A DNA stretch of 64,000 nt from Larus michahellis. Its lineage: Eukaryota; Chordata; Aves; Charadriiformes; Laridae. The notes under the pieces were generated by a model that saw only the letters and a list, made by a program, of their open reading frames with translations, did no database searches and was not told where the DNA came from. The position numbers and the translations under genes are program-made. Within the stretch, counting starts at the first letter, position 1; each line of letters opens with the position of its first letter. This document shows, piece by piece, positions 1 to 12,699 of the stretch. The stretch spans positions 28,732,397-28,796,396 of the forward strand of contig NC_133901.1 of NCBI RefSeq assembly GCF_964199755.1, given 5' to 3'.

Positions 1-3000
1 TTTTTGAATATATTTCTTTCACTATTTTTTTAGAAAAAATTACTGAGTATGGCCCACATTAATTTGGGGGTGTTTTTTGGCCAAAAAGTATTATCTTAGT
101 AAAAACCAGAAAATTATGTGTATCTCTGCATACAAATGAATGCTTTCAGCTGTGATTTTCTAACTCCCAAGGGAATTTGTGAGTAAAGAAAAGCTCTTCA
201 TAACGCATGTGTATATTTGTCTATGTCTGTATATAGATATTATATTGCTTAAATATATATTATTTATGTCGCAGGAGCTTATTCAAAACACCACTCTATC
301 TTTTTCTTTGAAAATACCCTTCTAGAAAAATTACTGACCTGTCTCTCTGTCTTGTCCCTTTCAGTGACAGCTCAGGTCCCTTTTTGTGACCCCACGGTGG
401 GCTTCAGGGCAATGCCCCAGCCTCTGCCATGGATGGGCTGGGAGCTGGAAGCACCGATTCATTCTCGTGGTTTCCAGTCGCTGGTACATCTGAGACCTGC
501 TGTACGACACCGGATAAGTCATTTCATTCCTTGTGTCTGCTTAGCCCTCCCCTGCAGTGATGGCAGTGAGGAGAGGTGCTTGGACACACGTGGGAGGCGG
601 TCCATGGCCCCCGCGGAGGCAGAGCTGCCTGCGTGCTGCACCGGCACCGCGCTGCCCCGAGGAAAGCTTCCATCACTCCCCGGGGAGCTGGGACCTGAGA
701 TTTCAGCATCCTGCTGGCAATGCCGGTCTTCTGAGGTAGCAAGACACAGAGGACTCTTTTGATTAACAATAGGTCAAGATTTAATTGAAATGAAGATACA
801 TTTTGGAATGCGCAGAAATTTGAACCAGCATCGAACCTTCCTTTTTTTCCCCCCATTTGCTGCTCATTATTTGAAAGATGTGCGAAATTTCTGGATTTAT
901 GGAGTTGATGGTGACCCAATAATGTCATACAGTTTTCCCCTCACTGCCCTCTCCCAAAAAAATTTCCTGAAGTTTTATTCATCATTTCACACATCACTAA
1001 GCAAACCTCCCCCTTCCCATCACTGGCGTGATGGAGACTTACTCCATTCCTGCGTGAAGCAGAAGGATCATGGTATGAGATGCAACACAGAGGCATAGGC
1101 AAATTTTGGTATCCTTGAGGTATCTCTGCCAGGAGCACGGAAAGCAGTTCAATTTCAGGCATAATGAGATTAATTTGCAAGTCACTTTTATTGAACCTAT
1201 TGTGATTTTGCTATTCTCTCCAACAATTACAAGTCTTGACTAATACATAGTGTTATTATTTATAATGGGGAACCTCTCCATGTCTCTGTGTGCAGTGTGG
1301 CTGGAGAAGATAGACTTCAGCTTGACTTTTTGAATATTTTCCAATTAGATGACCAGGCATTAGTGTTCAAACCTGTTTGGTGCAGGTTTCCAATCATGGC
1401 TCCTTAGCAACTGAAGTAATGTTAAATTAAATTGATAAATGACGCTCTAAAAAAAATGAAGAACTCCAGTAGAGTGATTAATTTGTGATGCCCTTTTAGG
1501 AAAGATTTACGGGATGTGATGTGCATTTGCTATCTGCCAAGTGCAATTCTTCATCACCTGAGTACACAAGCTTTGCAAAACTGTTTTCTAATGAAGTGTA
1601 AAGTTGGATCTACTCACCCTTCCCAGCTGGTGAGGAAAGATTTACCCCTTCATTAAAGCTCTTCCTCTCACCCTGGCTGCAGCTCTGGGGAGTCCTGGCC
1701 AGCGTGGGAGGTGGCAAGGCTGTTGCTTGAGGCACTGGCCAGCTCTTGGGCACTGGGACATCGTCTCCTAATGCCCTGATGCTATGGACCAACACTCTCC
1801 AGCACCGGTTTCTGCCGTGCTGTTCCACTTCTCTTCACTCATGAGATACCGAACGTGGTTCAAAACCACACAAAACCACAGCCTTGACACCCCAAACCCT
1901 ATTTTATCATTCCTCCTCTATCCTTTCCTCCCCAGTTTAATTAAAACCACAGTTTGAATCCAGCATGTGGAAGACTATGAGATCAAGCCTATTCATTTTT
2001 GGATGATGAGAGCAGTCCTGCTCTCTCCACTAATAGGGGCTAGGCAGCATGTTCCTGCCTCCTACGAGCTGGTCCCCCAGAGTGTTTCATGTAGGGCAAC
2101 ACTGAGACAGACCAGTGAGGGGCAGGGATGGTAGGAATGAGGTTTGGGGTGGACCTTGTGTGCACAGTGAGGTGATGCTGTGCCTACTTTTCCGAGCCTA
2201 CCCTGGGAGCCTGCCTTTGTATACCTGGAAAAGGGGATCAACGCTCAGGCCAACGCAAGGCTGCAGGTGCTTTTTCTGGACTGAGCTCCACAACCATTTC
2301 CATGGCTTTCCTCTGGACTCTCCTGGCATGTGCCACTGCCCTGCTGTGACTTCCAGCCCCTTCACAGTGAAGTCGCTAGTAAAAAGCTACTTGTTTTATA
2401 CCCTCCAGTTCCCCTTTCCTTTTCACTGATTGCTTTATGTTGCAGGCAGTCCTTCTGACATGTGCACTTAATCAGTTTGTGACAGGAAGATGGGTCAATG
2501 GGCGAGCTCTGAATAAACAGCAAAAGCTCAGCATTGGAAATAGGGGTTGTTCTGCAGAGCACATTTCTGGTGTCCTGGCTCACACAACGGCCAGAGGAAA
2601 GTAAGAGAGTAATTATGGGTTGTGTTTCCTTTGCACCTCTGCTAGCGTGAATCTAGTTTATGCATCAAAATGGAAAGGCTTTCAAAAAACCACTCCATTG
2701 TTCTGCAAATTCTCCTTTTCCATGCTGATGTCGAATTTCTTTCTGAATTGTGCTTGGCTCTTGTCCTCAATAATTTCCAGCAGCCTCGTATTTCATGGGG
2801 CATTTATATACTGGCTGTAAAATCTTTTGATGGGCTTTAAAATGTTGGATTAAAGGATTTGACACCCATGAACTACCTGCCAGCTGGCCGCCAGTGCCTT
2901 CTAACTTCTTTTCCTTCTGTTGTTGCTACCAAGCAAATTCTTGCTCAGAGAATATTTCCAATTTGCCTTGATGGTGGCACTGATTCTCAAAGTATCTTCA

Positions 3001-4939
3001 GGCTCTCCACCTTTGATAAAGACTGAAACAACAATCCCGTGCTGGCCTCCATCAAATTGACACACGTACTCCCAGGGGTTTGCACAGTCTTGAGCTATGC
3101 CCCAATCATTTCCCCTAAAGCCAAAGACATTAGAGATGGAAGTAGCCACCCCCAGGTTAATTATTCCACCTCCAGGTGAACTAGTCCATCCTTAAGTTGT
3201 CCACCTGCTTTCCCAGACAACATAGAACTGAACTGTATAACATGTTCTCCACTCCCCTTCTTAACAGGTTTTATAGCAGGACTTATCCTTGATTCTTATC
3301 CTGCAAGTGTAACCCATAATGAATCTACTAATGAGCAGGTGATTTGCTCCTCATAGTCACCTTTTGTCTCTCACAACAGCCCTCTGTGATCTTTCCCTGC
3401 TATGAACAAGGAACTTATATTTTCCAGTATCTGTGCAGAGTAATAGATGCCCACGAAGTCTACGCAGCCAAAACCTTCTTTCTGGTTTGAAAGCACAGCA
3501 TTATTTGCCCAACAGCCTGCAAAATGCCAGACAAAGGGTCATCAAAGAGTACGGGAAGCTCAACTGACCCATTGATTTTTGTGGAGTGGATCTGTTTCAG
3601 TGCAATGCTCCTACTGCTCTGTTGATTTTTAGAAAATGATGTCAAAATATTCCTAGGCTTCTTGTGAGCCCCAAGAGAACAGGTGTTTGGTCATGGGGCA
3701 AAGAAGAGTCTGTGGCTCCATCTCACGTTTAATTTCACCACCCATGAATTCTGTTTGTGATGTTTTGGACACAGCATTGCATTTCTCTCGCTCCATGCTG
3801 TCCTCCAGCTCTCCAGGCAGACAGCAGCTCTGTCACAACTGGGTGTGTGATGCTGGAATTTACCTTCCTTCAAGAAAGACAGTTTCCAAGTAAAAATATA
3901 CTTGGGATAATTCTAGATTTATTGAATCAAGTCTTTAACCTCAAGAGGTAACATGTGCTGTATTTTATATAGAAAACAATTTTCCCTGCCGGATGAAATC
4001 TTAGGGCAGAGCGTCTCTTATTTTATATAGCTGCTTGGGCATTTCTATATCTCGGGATTAATGGTGATGGTGTAATTTAGATTCTGTAACAACTTGAGAC
4101 AGATGGATTTACAGAGTTATCAGTCTAGCTACATACAGGCGGCTTTGCTTTAATTGAATTTAGTGCCGGGGAAAAGAAGAACTTGATGAAAGAATGTGCT
4201 TCTCCACCTGCCTTGAGAATAAAGGTCCAGCTGAAGCAGGACCAGCACCCTTTACCTTTATTGCCAGTGCAGGCGGTAACCACAGGCATGATGGCAGGGG
4301 AATGATGTCTGGGCATGCAGACGGTTGCCTTCACAACCTGCGCAGAGCAGGAGAGAAGTCTTCTGTCTCCTGGTGCCCATCCCAGGGCTTAAAGTGAATG
4401 GCAAAGACTTGTGAAGCAGACCAAGAGGAGTTTATAGCCCACCTGACACTGGAGGTGCATTTGTTTTCATGACCTAATCTCCTAAAGAAACAAGGCAGCA
4501 TGACTATATGACTGATGCACTGATGTCCCTCTGTCTCATTCCTGTGGCTCCACAAAATGCTGCCCATATTTAGTCTGATTTCAGTCATCTCAAATAATCT
4601 CGAAAAATAGGAAAAATAGCTGACCAGTAGAAAAGAAAGTGTTATTGCTCCCCTTAGGAGGAGGACACGTCAAATACAATGATGTTGGGACAATATGAAT
4701 CTGGGGCTATCAAGCTGAGACATCAAGCAGTAAAGGACCATGTCCCTAACCAGGACTGGCTTCTCAGCTTTGCCCAGTCCAGGAGGAATGCCAATCTCCC
4801 TGCTGCCTCACTCGAAGCCTGGCCACCCTCTCTTTTTTCTCACTGTGTTGGCAGGAGATTTGCGAGTACATCACCATGTGCCATTTCAAGCTTCATTTGA
4901 ATAAGCGTCCCATATAATAGACTTTTATAGCTCTCTTTC

Positions 4940-5012
4940 TGTGAATTCTAAATTAACGAAACTAATTAAAATGTTCCAAAGTTTTATGTAAATAACTAAT
5001 TAGCATTTGAGA
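4940..5012. other. AT-rich block with repeated TAATTA-type motifs
   Basis: Within about 70 bases there are several TAAATTA, TAATTAA and TAATTAG words around ACTAATTAAAATG and ACTAATTAGC. Such clusters are typical of homeodomain binding sites in conserved non-coding elements, but AT-rich spacer produces them by chance too. No function is shown by the sequence alone. Confidence 0.25.
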
Positions 5013-8000
5013 AGGAATAGTAAATTCACAGATGGTTGTGCTCCATTCAGGGCCCACTCTGCTCCCACTGCCTGTAGCCAGTGCAGCGTTGGGTCCCTGG
5101 TGCAACATCCTCCCTGGCAGGAGCGGACTGCCCGGGTTTCACCCCGAGGATGACCCAGCACCATCCACCCTGCCTGCAGGCAGCAGGAACTCTGCGTCTT
5201 GCAGGATTAGGCCCATTCTTTCTGTCCCTGACACCAGAGCTTGCATGAGTAAGGAGAGCGTGGGACCATGGGTGAGAACCTCAAGGAAGATGAGGTCTGT
5301 GCACAGGAGATGAGGTGGGTGTCTGAGCTGCGATTTTCAGTGTTCATGCTGGTGTTGCTCTGTTGCTCCAAGCATGTTCCTCTAGAAAGCCGTCTCCAAG
5401 CATACCTTTTAGGTGTGCATCAACTCAGCTGAACCTCAGCATTCCTGGGTTGCCCCAGCATTGCCATCAAGCCCCTGGAAGACTGTTCAGTCACTCAAAC
5501 ACTGTGCCTGAGCATCCCAAGAGGCAATGTAAGCTAAGTATTTTCTTTTTCTCTCATAGAATTGGGGCTAATCGATGTCTGTAGCACACTGGAGAGACTC
5601 GGGGGGAGGTGGTACAGGAGTAATACCTTCTAAGAATGGGGAGATTTAAAAAACAGATCCATAGCTAATGCTGATTGCTGTCCTGGTGGAATTGAGAAGA
5701 ATGTTGCTTTTCTGACAGCCAGACTCTCATATGTATCAGAATTCTTACAGTTATACAGCCCCTAGCACATCTAAGTGCTATTACAGCACCAAAAAAACCC
5801 AAACAAAAACAAATGCAAATACAAGGAAAGAGTTTACAAAAGTAGCCAGTTGTAGTTTGTTTGCTCTAGAGAAGAGATATTATCATCGGTGTAAACGCGG
5901 AGAAGAGATTATTTTTCCCTCCTATTGAATAGGTCCTACATAATCATTCTCACCTGATTTAGGGGCAGCTCTGAGGGTTTTTGCTTCCAGAGCTGCAAAG
6001 GCCTGTAGGAGATGGGGGAATATAAAAACCTGCTTCAGGGCAAGCTAAGGCTTTCTGGTGAATTTGAGCCAGGTCTCTTGGGAGGGGAGAGGAGCGGAGC
6101 TTGGGAAGATTCATATTGCTAGGAAGATACTGCTTGGCCAGAGGGAAATTGAGGGAGTAGAAGCGGGAGTCAGTGGGAAAATCAAAGGGTGGGTTTTAAG
6201 GGACAGGTTAAAAGAAAGAAGTATGCAGATACTGGCTGTTTGAATGTGTTGAATTTAAAAACAGGAGTGTGTTCTTCACATATATTACCAGGGGAAGATA
6301 CAAAACTGGGAGATTAAGTGAAACAGTAAAGCTGGTTGGGGATTTGCAAGTTGAGGGGGAAAAAGAGCTATGCTAAGTATGCCTCTTGCGTGGTCTTATT
6401 TGCAATCCCTCCCTGCCCTGGGAGAAGCCCCCATCTCTCGCTGTCTGTTTATGCATGCAGCAAACTCCTGGAGAGCAGGGAGGAAGATGCGAGCTCTCCA
6501 TTTGGTCATCTAGCCAGCATTTCTCACCCTAACACCGGCCTGGAGAGGAGGTGACCTGACCTGAGCTGGGTGGCCAGAGAGCAGAGAGCAGCCTGGCTGC
6601 GCTGCAGGGCTCTGAAGGCTGGTGGAGAGGGGGAGCAAACCCAGAGAAGCCTCATCATCTCATCCCTGCCCTGATCCCACCTACACTGCTGCAGCGTGCT
6701 TGGGGAGGACAAGGCAGGTGGGTACGCAGCATCTCACACCAAGCATCAACTCGCCGTGTTCCCAGGCAGAGCATTTGAATTTTCACCTGTCACAAGAGGA
6801 AAATTAGAGAGCAGCCCACTGTTGCTGTGTTTCTTGAATCCATAAGCGCTGATGTGAGCCCTCCCTAATTCTGGATGCGCAGGCATTCAGCTGCAGCCTG
6901 TCCTGAGCTGACTCTGCCTGCAAAAAATAAGGGTCTGAAATCACTGCTCTTCCCTGCCTGGAGCCCAGGTGGGCTGGGGGTACCTGGGGACAGGCTGCAC
7001 CCCAACAATGCAAAATAATCCCATAAAGGACAAGTGGCACAAGTCCAAGATGCAAGGTAAGGCTGTAAGCAATCAACTGTGGCAGCAGTCATGGGGTATT
7101 TGGAAAATCTAGGGAAGCTTTAGGCTGAAATGCCAGCAAGTGTCTTCGCTTAAGGGCGCAGCGCATCGAGCCTTTGGTGTCTGGGGTCTGGGTGTTGCAG
7201 GAGGCACCAAGAGACACGTACGTGTCCCTGTGCCCACGTGGTCCCTCTTGCAGAGCTAACCCCCGGACTGGGGGGTTTCTTGGCGAAGTAGTGCATGTAC
7301 CAGCTGATAATGATGGGCAGGGTGATGTATTTCAGCATTCATTGCTAAGTGGTTCTGCCTGGAAAATTGACTTGAAAATGTGTTTCAGGATGTGCCAGAT
7401 ATTCTCATGCTAATTTCTCAGCCAAAACCTCCCATGTGGTGTCCAATGTGATATCAGTAACTCAAAGGCAGGGGAAAATGAAGCCTCTATCTGCTTTCAA
7501 GCAATTTATTCTCCTTTTGTCTTTTTACATCCAGCAGCTAAGTAAATTACAGGGATTATAATACATAAGACATTTAATTTTTTAACTGTAATTTCTTAGC
7601 TCCTGACAACAGAGTAACAAAAAAAAAAAAGAGAAGTTAAGGAAAAGAATTAAACCCCAAATATAATTTCTAATGATTAAAATACAGATACAATTTTAAC
7701 TGATTAAAAGTAAGAGGACCTGTTTGAGCATGAAGAACCAGCAGCAGACTTCAGGATTCAAGTAGCTGTAATCAGCTTCAATTTCACATTAAAAAAGCAA
7801 AGGGGAAAATTTCTGCTGGTGATTACTTTGACTGCATTTCGGGTATACTTCATCTTTCTCTTTATTCAAGCTGCTTTTAATTTTGTCAGCTTTATCTTTA
7901 ATTCTGCCTTTCTGCTCCTCAAGTCTGGAGGGTTATCCAGCCCTTTGAACTGATTTCTGACACACTCTGTGGGAGGTACAGTGCCTGTCTGGAGGGCTTG

Positions 8001-8019
8001 TGAGATAAAAGGTCTCTTA

Positions 8020-8112
8020 CACCCTTTTTCCAGGTGGGCTGTAATACACAGAATTCGTGGCTATGTGGGAAGTCAGTGACAGAGCTGGGAATTATCTCAA
8101 GTCCTAATGTCC
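8020..8112 (-). repeat. Probable MIR-like (CORE-SINE) relic
   Basis: Read on the + strand it contains GGAAGTCAGTGACAGAGCTGGGAATT followed by CAAGTCCTAATGTCCAAGCC in degraded form. This resembles the reverse complement of the tRNA-related part of amniote MIR-type SINEs, which reads roughly 'gtcagtggcagagctgggaat..aacccaggtc'. Ends are uncertain and the copy is old. Confidence 0.42.
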
Positions 8113-8294
8113 AAGCCAGAAACGAGAGAAGCCAAACTACCATTTATTCCTCAGGTGTGGCAGATCTTAAAATGTAACGCTGAGCTCTGAATTCTCCCAT
8201 AACACCAAACAACTGCTAGGCTTAGCACAAATCCCGTTATTTTGGCACTTTTCTTTTAGTATCCAACTTGAGTTTCCAAACCAAAACTCAACTT

Positions 8295-8314
8295 GGGGGG
8301 GGTGGGGAGGGGGG
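8295..8314 (+). repeat. G-run tract (G8-T-G4-A-G6)
   Basis: Twenty bases made almost entirely of G, broken only by one T and one A. The spacing would allow an intramolecular G-quadruplex. It lies in gene-free sequence. Confidence 0.6.
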
Positions 8315-10487
8315 ATGGACCCAAACCACTTCTCTAAATTCTTTCAGCTTCCCATTGCCCCACCACGACACAGCTGTCTGTAAAACACTGCACACTGTTC
8401 TTTGTTTTTAATGGTGAGAGCAGAGTCGATACCGGAGTCACGGGCATACACAAGATGCTTGCTGGAAAGGCGCACTTCTCAACGTTTCTTCCCCCTGTGA
8501 ATTCCAGCGCAAGAAAGCTCCTGCCTAAATCGTTTCATGAATGCTCAGTATTTCAGTTGTTGCAGTATCTATTTCAGATGTTCATTATAGGGTTGGAACA
8601 GGGGTATTTTGGACAATTCACAGCAATTTCTCACAACAGTTCAGTGGACTTTATGCTTTGGATAATTTCAAGTTTTGACATTCCATGAATGTGTGATTTA
8701 AGGATTTGAGGTCTTCCTGAACACCTCTCTGTTGAAGACAGTTTTCTGTGCTTCTCAGTCTGGGATATGCAAGCACAAATAGGAGAAATCCCTTTTACAA
8801 ATAACTAACCTAAAAAGAGATTCCTTTTCCTTTAGCTTTCTGCCAGGCAAAAGGCTTCACTGACCCCATTCTCTGTGGGATTTTCCCTACTGATACACCA
8901 AGACAAACAAAAGGGCTCTCTGGACCATCTGAAACAACGGAGGTAGCTGCAGTTGCCTCAGATCTGAGGGAGACCTGCAAAGCCTTGCTCCTGGGGAGGA
9001 TGCGGCAGAACAATGTCATCCTTGTTTGCACTCATGCAATCAGCGCCCGGAGTCTTTCCTTCCCCCTGTGCAGCACGTCCCCCGCACAGGCTCACAAAGG
9101 GCCGTATTCATCAGTGAGCAGCAACTAGTTATAATCCTTTTGAAAGACAACAGGCCGTGCCAGCTCTACCAAGGCTTGTTTTAAAGAGTTCATCCTTCCT
9201 CGCTCGCACTAGCCTGGGGCTGTGTTGGCTGATTCCTCTGCATGTGGATGGGTTTGAGGGTCTAAGGACCAACTGGGGTGGTTTCCATGGGATGGGAAAG
9301 GACTCCCTGGGTCAGCAACTCCCATTGAAGTGGTTACATCCCCTGCAGGAGCTTGATGACTTTCCATCCCGGGAGCCGTTTGGTTTTGTGCCCACACTCC
9401 TCCCACGGACAAGCTGCTGCACAACCTCGCTGCTCCGGATGGGGTGAACCTGCTTTGCATTTCCAGCCTCAATTTATTCATGGCCAGTTTGCTCCCATTT
9501 GTCCCCGTGCCAGCACTGGCCATTAGCTTAAATAGCTCTCCCTGGTTCTGGATTTATTCATCTCCGTCTATTTGTAGGGAGCAAGCAGCTCCTTGCAGCT
9601 TTCATTTTGTGAGGAAGAGATCGAAACTCCTTTAGTTTTCCTGTTGCAGACAGGCAATGCTCAGTCCTCAGTCCTCCCTATTACCCTGCTCTTCGGCTAA
9701 ACTCTGTTTCCCTGCCCTGAGTCTTCCTAGGAGAGGCTGGAAGGGACGATCGCAGCCGGGATGATCGCAGCCTGGCTGAGCCCAGAGGATGCAGCTGCAA
9801 AAGCAAAGGTGGAGCTGGCGGGGGCTCTGTGTGGGCTCCTGTTTGCCAGTGAATTCCCTCCCACTCTCACCAAAACCCAGAGGTCCCCAGTGTGTTCCCT
9901 GAAACTTTGGCTCAAACCAAAAACATGACTGAAAATAATTGTATGACACTCAAGCAAGCAAAGGCCATCGCTTCTAGTGCACGTACATACGTGAACGAGC
10001 TCAGTTCCTGAAGTTCAGATCCCTAATCCAACCTTGAACCCGTCAGACTTGACAAGTTAAATCAGCTGTTCCCAGATTCCTCCTGTCTCCCTGTCTTGCA
10101 TCGCTTCTCTTGAAGCCCAGCAAGAGCCAGCCCCCGGTGGAGGCGCTTTCTGTGGCAACTCTAAAAGTCACCCTTTGGATGATCCTAGAACTGCACATCT
10201 TCCTCCCATCGAAAGCACTGGGCACTTTAAGCAAAGAGATAATGGACAATCATAAATTGCTGTATGTTGCAGTAGTGCCTGTTGCTGCCTGGGAGATGCA
10301 TTTGTCACCTAGCAACGACATAAGGTGACGAGGAAATAACAGATTTTTAATCTAATGGCCATGAATTAACAGCTATCAGAGCAGCCTCCCAAGTCCACTG
10401 ATGAGGTGGATGTAATTGATTGAGGAGGCAAGAGCTACCAAACTTTTCATCAGTCAGTGGATGATGAGGAGGGAGCAGGGACTACCT

Positions 10488-10538
10488 ACTATATACACAC
10501 ACCCTATGTGTGTGTATATATATATGTGTGCATATATC
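10488..10538. repeat. Alternating TA/TG low-complexity tract with inverted symmetry
   Basis: A purine-pyrimidine alternating stretch: TATATACACACACC, a short TATG spacer, then TGTGTGTATATATATATGTGTG. The ACACAC arm faces a TGTGTG arm, so the single strand could fold back. This is typical of microsatellite-derived sequence. Confidence 0.6.
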
Positions 10539-12533
10539 TCCTCATGGGCAGAATGACAAAAAGTCTAGAAAAATCCCTCAGACCGGAGATAACCCTCGGA
10601 CACAGAACTACCCAGAAGATGGGATTGCAAAACCCTGAAGTGTCAGGGTGTCACAGTGGGCAGGGAGCGGGCAGGAGGGGTCACAGCCCGCCATGGGTTT
10701 TGGTGCAGAGCTCCTCTGGACGTTCAGAGTCAGGTCCTGACTGGCTTAGAGCAAGTGCTGGGGCTCTTTATGATATTCATGTATTTAAGCTGCTCATTAG
10801 ATCACAGACAGGGAGAGTTTTCCTGCTGAAGCAGCAGCTCTTTTCAGTATCGGGATCGCCCCTCAAGCAAAAGACAGGGCTGTTCGTGGACCCCCTGTTA
10901 ACCAACTCTGTCTCCTCTCGTCATCGTTACTGAGAATACAGTAACAACAGGCTCCACAACTTGCCACCACCACTTGAAACCTCTGTATCGGACCAACCAC
11001 CAGAAAAATTCAAAGTTTGCCTTGAGGCCAGTAAGCTGAACAGTGGGAGAATTCATTTCTTACCCTTTTCTTCTAGAAATAGACCCAGAACAGATGCTAT
11101 GCGTTATTTTTCAGTACCAGCAGCGCCTTGTGGTACCCGGCCCCCAAAATACTGGGGATGATCCATTTGGTAGCTCTAAACTGGAAGTACCCTGGGTGCT
11201 GGCATGAGGGAAGTAATTGTGAGAGGAAGAAATCTGAAATTAGTTCATTGATGGATGATTTCTTTGAAGCCTGAAATTGTGAGAGTCACAAGGTTCCCAG
11301 CAAGGCTGTGCACATTTTTATACTGCAGGAGCTTTTTCTTCTAAGAAAACAGCTAAGAAATTGGTTTCACAATTTACTGTTGAACAAAATTGAAAAGGAT
11401 TGGTCTGAGCCGGGACACCAACATGTTCAGACCATTTATATCATGTAGCACATGCACTTAACACCATTATGAAAGACGCCTTCTCAGAGGGTGTCGTTTC
11501 AAAGGCTTGCCTTTAATTAGCAGAGAGCTGAAAGCAAACATTTGAGAACATCACGGTCTGGACTGGGTTTATGCAAAACTTCTTTAACAATAAATAACAA
11601 ACCTGGGTTCAGTATGTGTATCAGAGCTGGTTAGACTTCTTGACCTTATAGTTGAAGCAAAGCCACAGAGGTATATCTCAAGAGCAGCTTGGCTTCGTCA
11701 ATCATTACTGAAGTAACGGCATCACAACATAATGCTTAACTTCTGGAGTGACCACTGAACATATTCACAGCAACACCCTTTGTGTTAAATCTGAAAGAAC
11801 CGTAGCTAATGGTGCATTTCAGCCACGGGCTGTAAACTTCAGCGACAATGTATTACCGACTGCCGAACAAACCGGGGTCGTCCGTTCTGCGGTGATCAGA
11901 GCTACGGTGCAAACCATCTTCCACCTCTGTTTAGCTATGTCACCTGGATGTACCCATTAGGATCAAGTCAGTCCTTATATTGTGCGATGAAATCTTGTAT
12001 CCCTTATGAGAACCACTGGGGATGTGTGTTTTTTTGGATGCATTTTCCCAGCAACCCAATGCCTGGCATCTGCGTAACAGCGGTCGAGGCGCTGGTGGTG
12101 GTTGTCTCAGGCTGGGAAGCGTTTCCTTCATCCTCGGCGCACCTGTTTGAGGTGGTAGACACAGTGCATAGGAGATGGTTGGAGGTAGCTCTGCTTTTTC
12201 TGCAATGCCAGAATTGCAGTTGAAGGCAGCATGTTAACGAAAGCATGGTCTTGCGATACGGTCTCCAGTGATTCCTTATTTGAAGCAGGTCCTGTTAAAT
12301 ACAGCCGTGGGTTAATACGGAACTAAGCTGCAGCAACAGGAATTTGTGAACAGCTATGAAAAGACCAAAACAACTGCAAGGTGCTGACCTTAAACTAGTG
12401 TTTCTTTAACTTCTAGCAGCTGTTTGAGTGTGTCCATGCAAACCCAAATTCATTCCCTGGCTAGTGGAAGTTTCTGAAGCGCGGGAAGCCATTGGGTAAC
12501 GTGTTCTCTGGCTGAAGGCATGATGTGCAGAGA

Positions 12534-12587
12534 AGTTTTAAAAGCTCCAAATTACGGAGGAGTTTTAAAAGCTCCAAAGAACATTGC
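12534..12587 (+). promoter_or_regulatory. TMEM207: 27-bp direct duplication carrying TTTTAAAAGCTCC, candidate TMEM207 core promoter
   Basis: AGTTTTAAAAGCTCCAAA occurs twice with a period of 27 bases, starting at 12534 and 12561. Each copy holds a TATA-like TTTTAAAA. The second copy lies about 60 bases before the TMEM207 ATG, so a start site about 30 bases downstream of it would make 12625 the first ATG in the mRNA. The promoter role is inference. The duplication also lies in a frame open to the TMEM207 start, so an alternative reading is a longer N-terminus from ATGs at 12520/12523; that would bury the signal peptide and is less likely. Confidence 0.3.
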
Positions 12588-12624
12588 TGCAAACAAAGGT
12601 CTTTCCACGTTTCTCCTGCCAGTG

Positions 12625-12699
12625 ATGTGGAAACCTGGAGCTTTGTGTTTCGCTTCATGGATCACAGGAACAGGAGTTCTGTGTTTAAACTTCTTCCAG
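12625..12699 (+). CDS. TMEM207: TMEM207 coding exon 1 (signal peptide)
   Basis: ATG through CAG|GTAACC, 25 codons, ends in phase 0. It encodes a signal peptide with the hydrophobic stretch ITGTGVLCLNFF. The match to the mammalian first exon is by overall pattern from memory, not by alignment. The start has a G at -3. Confidence 0.75.

Larger units (their letters stand above)
1..12533. other. Gene-free left flank (IL1RAP side)
   Basis: No coding exon is supported here. The open frames are short, overlap on both strands and show no recognisable domain or credible splice partner. The stretch is moderately AT-rich with a few short GC-richer patches. By human 3q28 synteny, the next gene to the left should be IL1RAP, transcribed away from TMEM207; a non-coding first exon of it could lie here unseen. 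Items listed separately are an AT-rich homeodomain-type motif cluster, a SINE relic, a G-run and a TA/TG tract. Confidence 0.6.

Noticed and set aside
1-12533. Search for an IL1RAP coding exon
   Set aside because: No frame shows immunoglobulin-domain motifs or the IL1RAP signal peptide; expected gene only by synteny.
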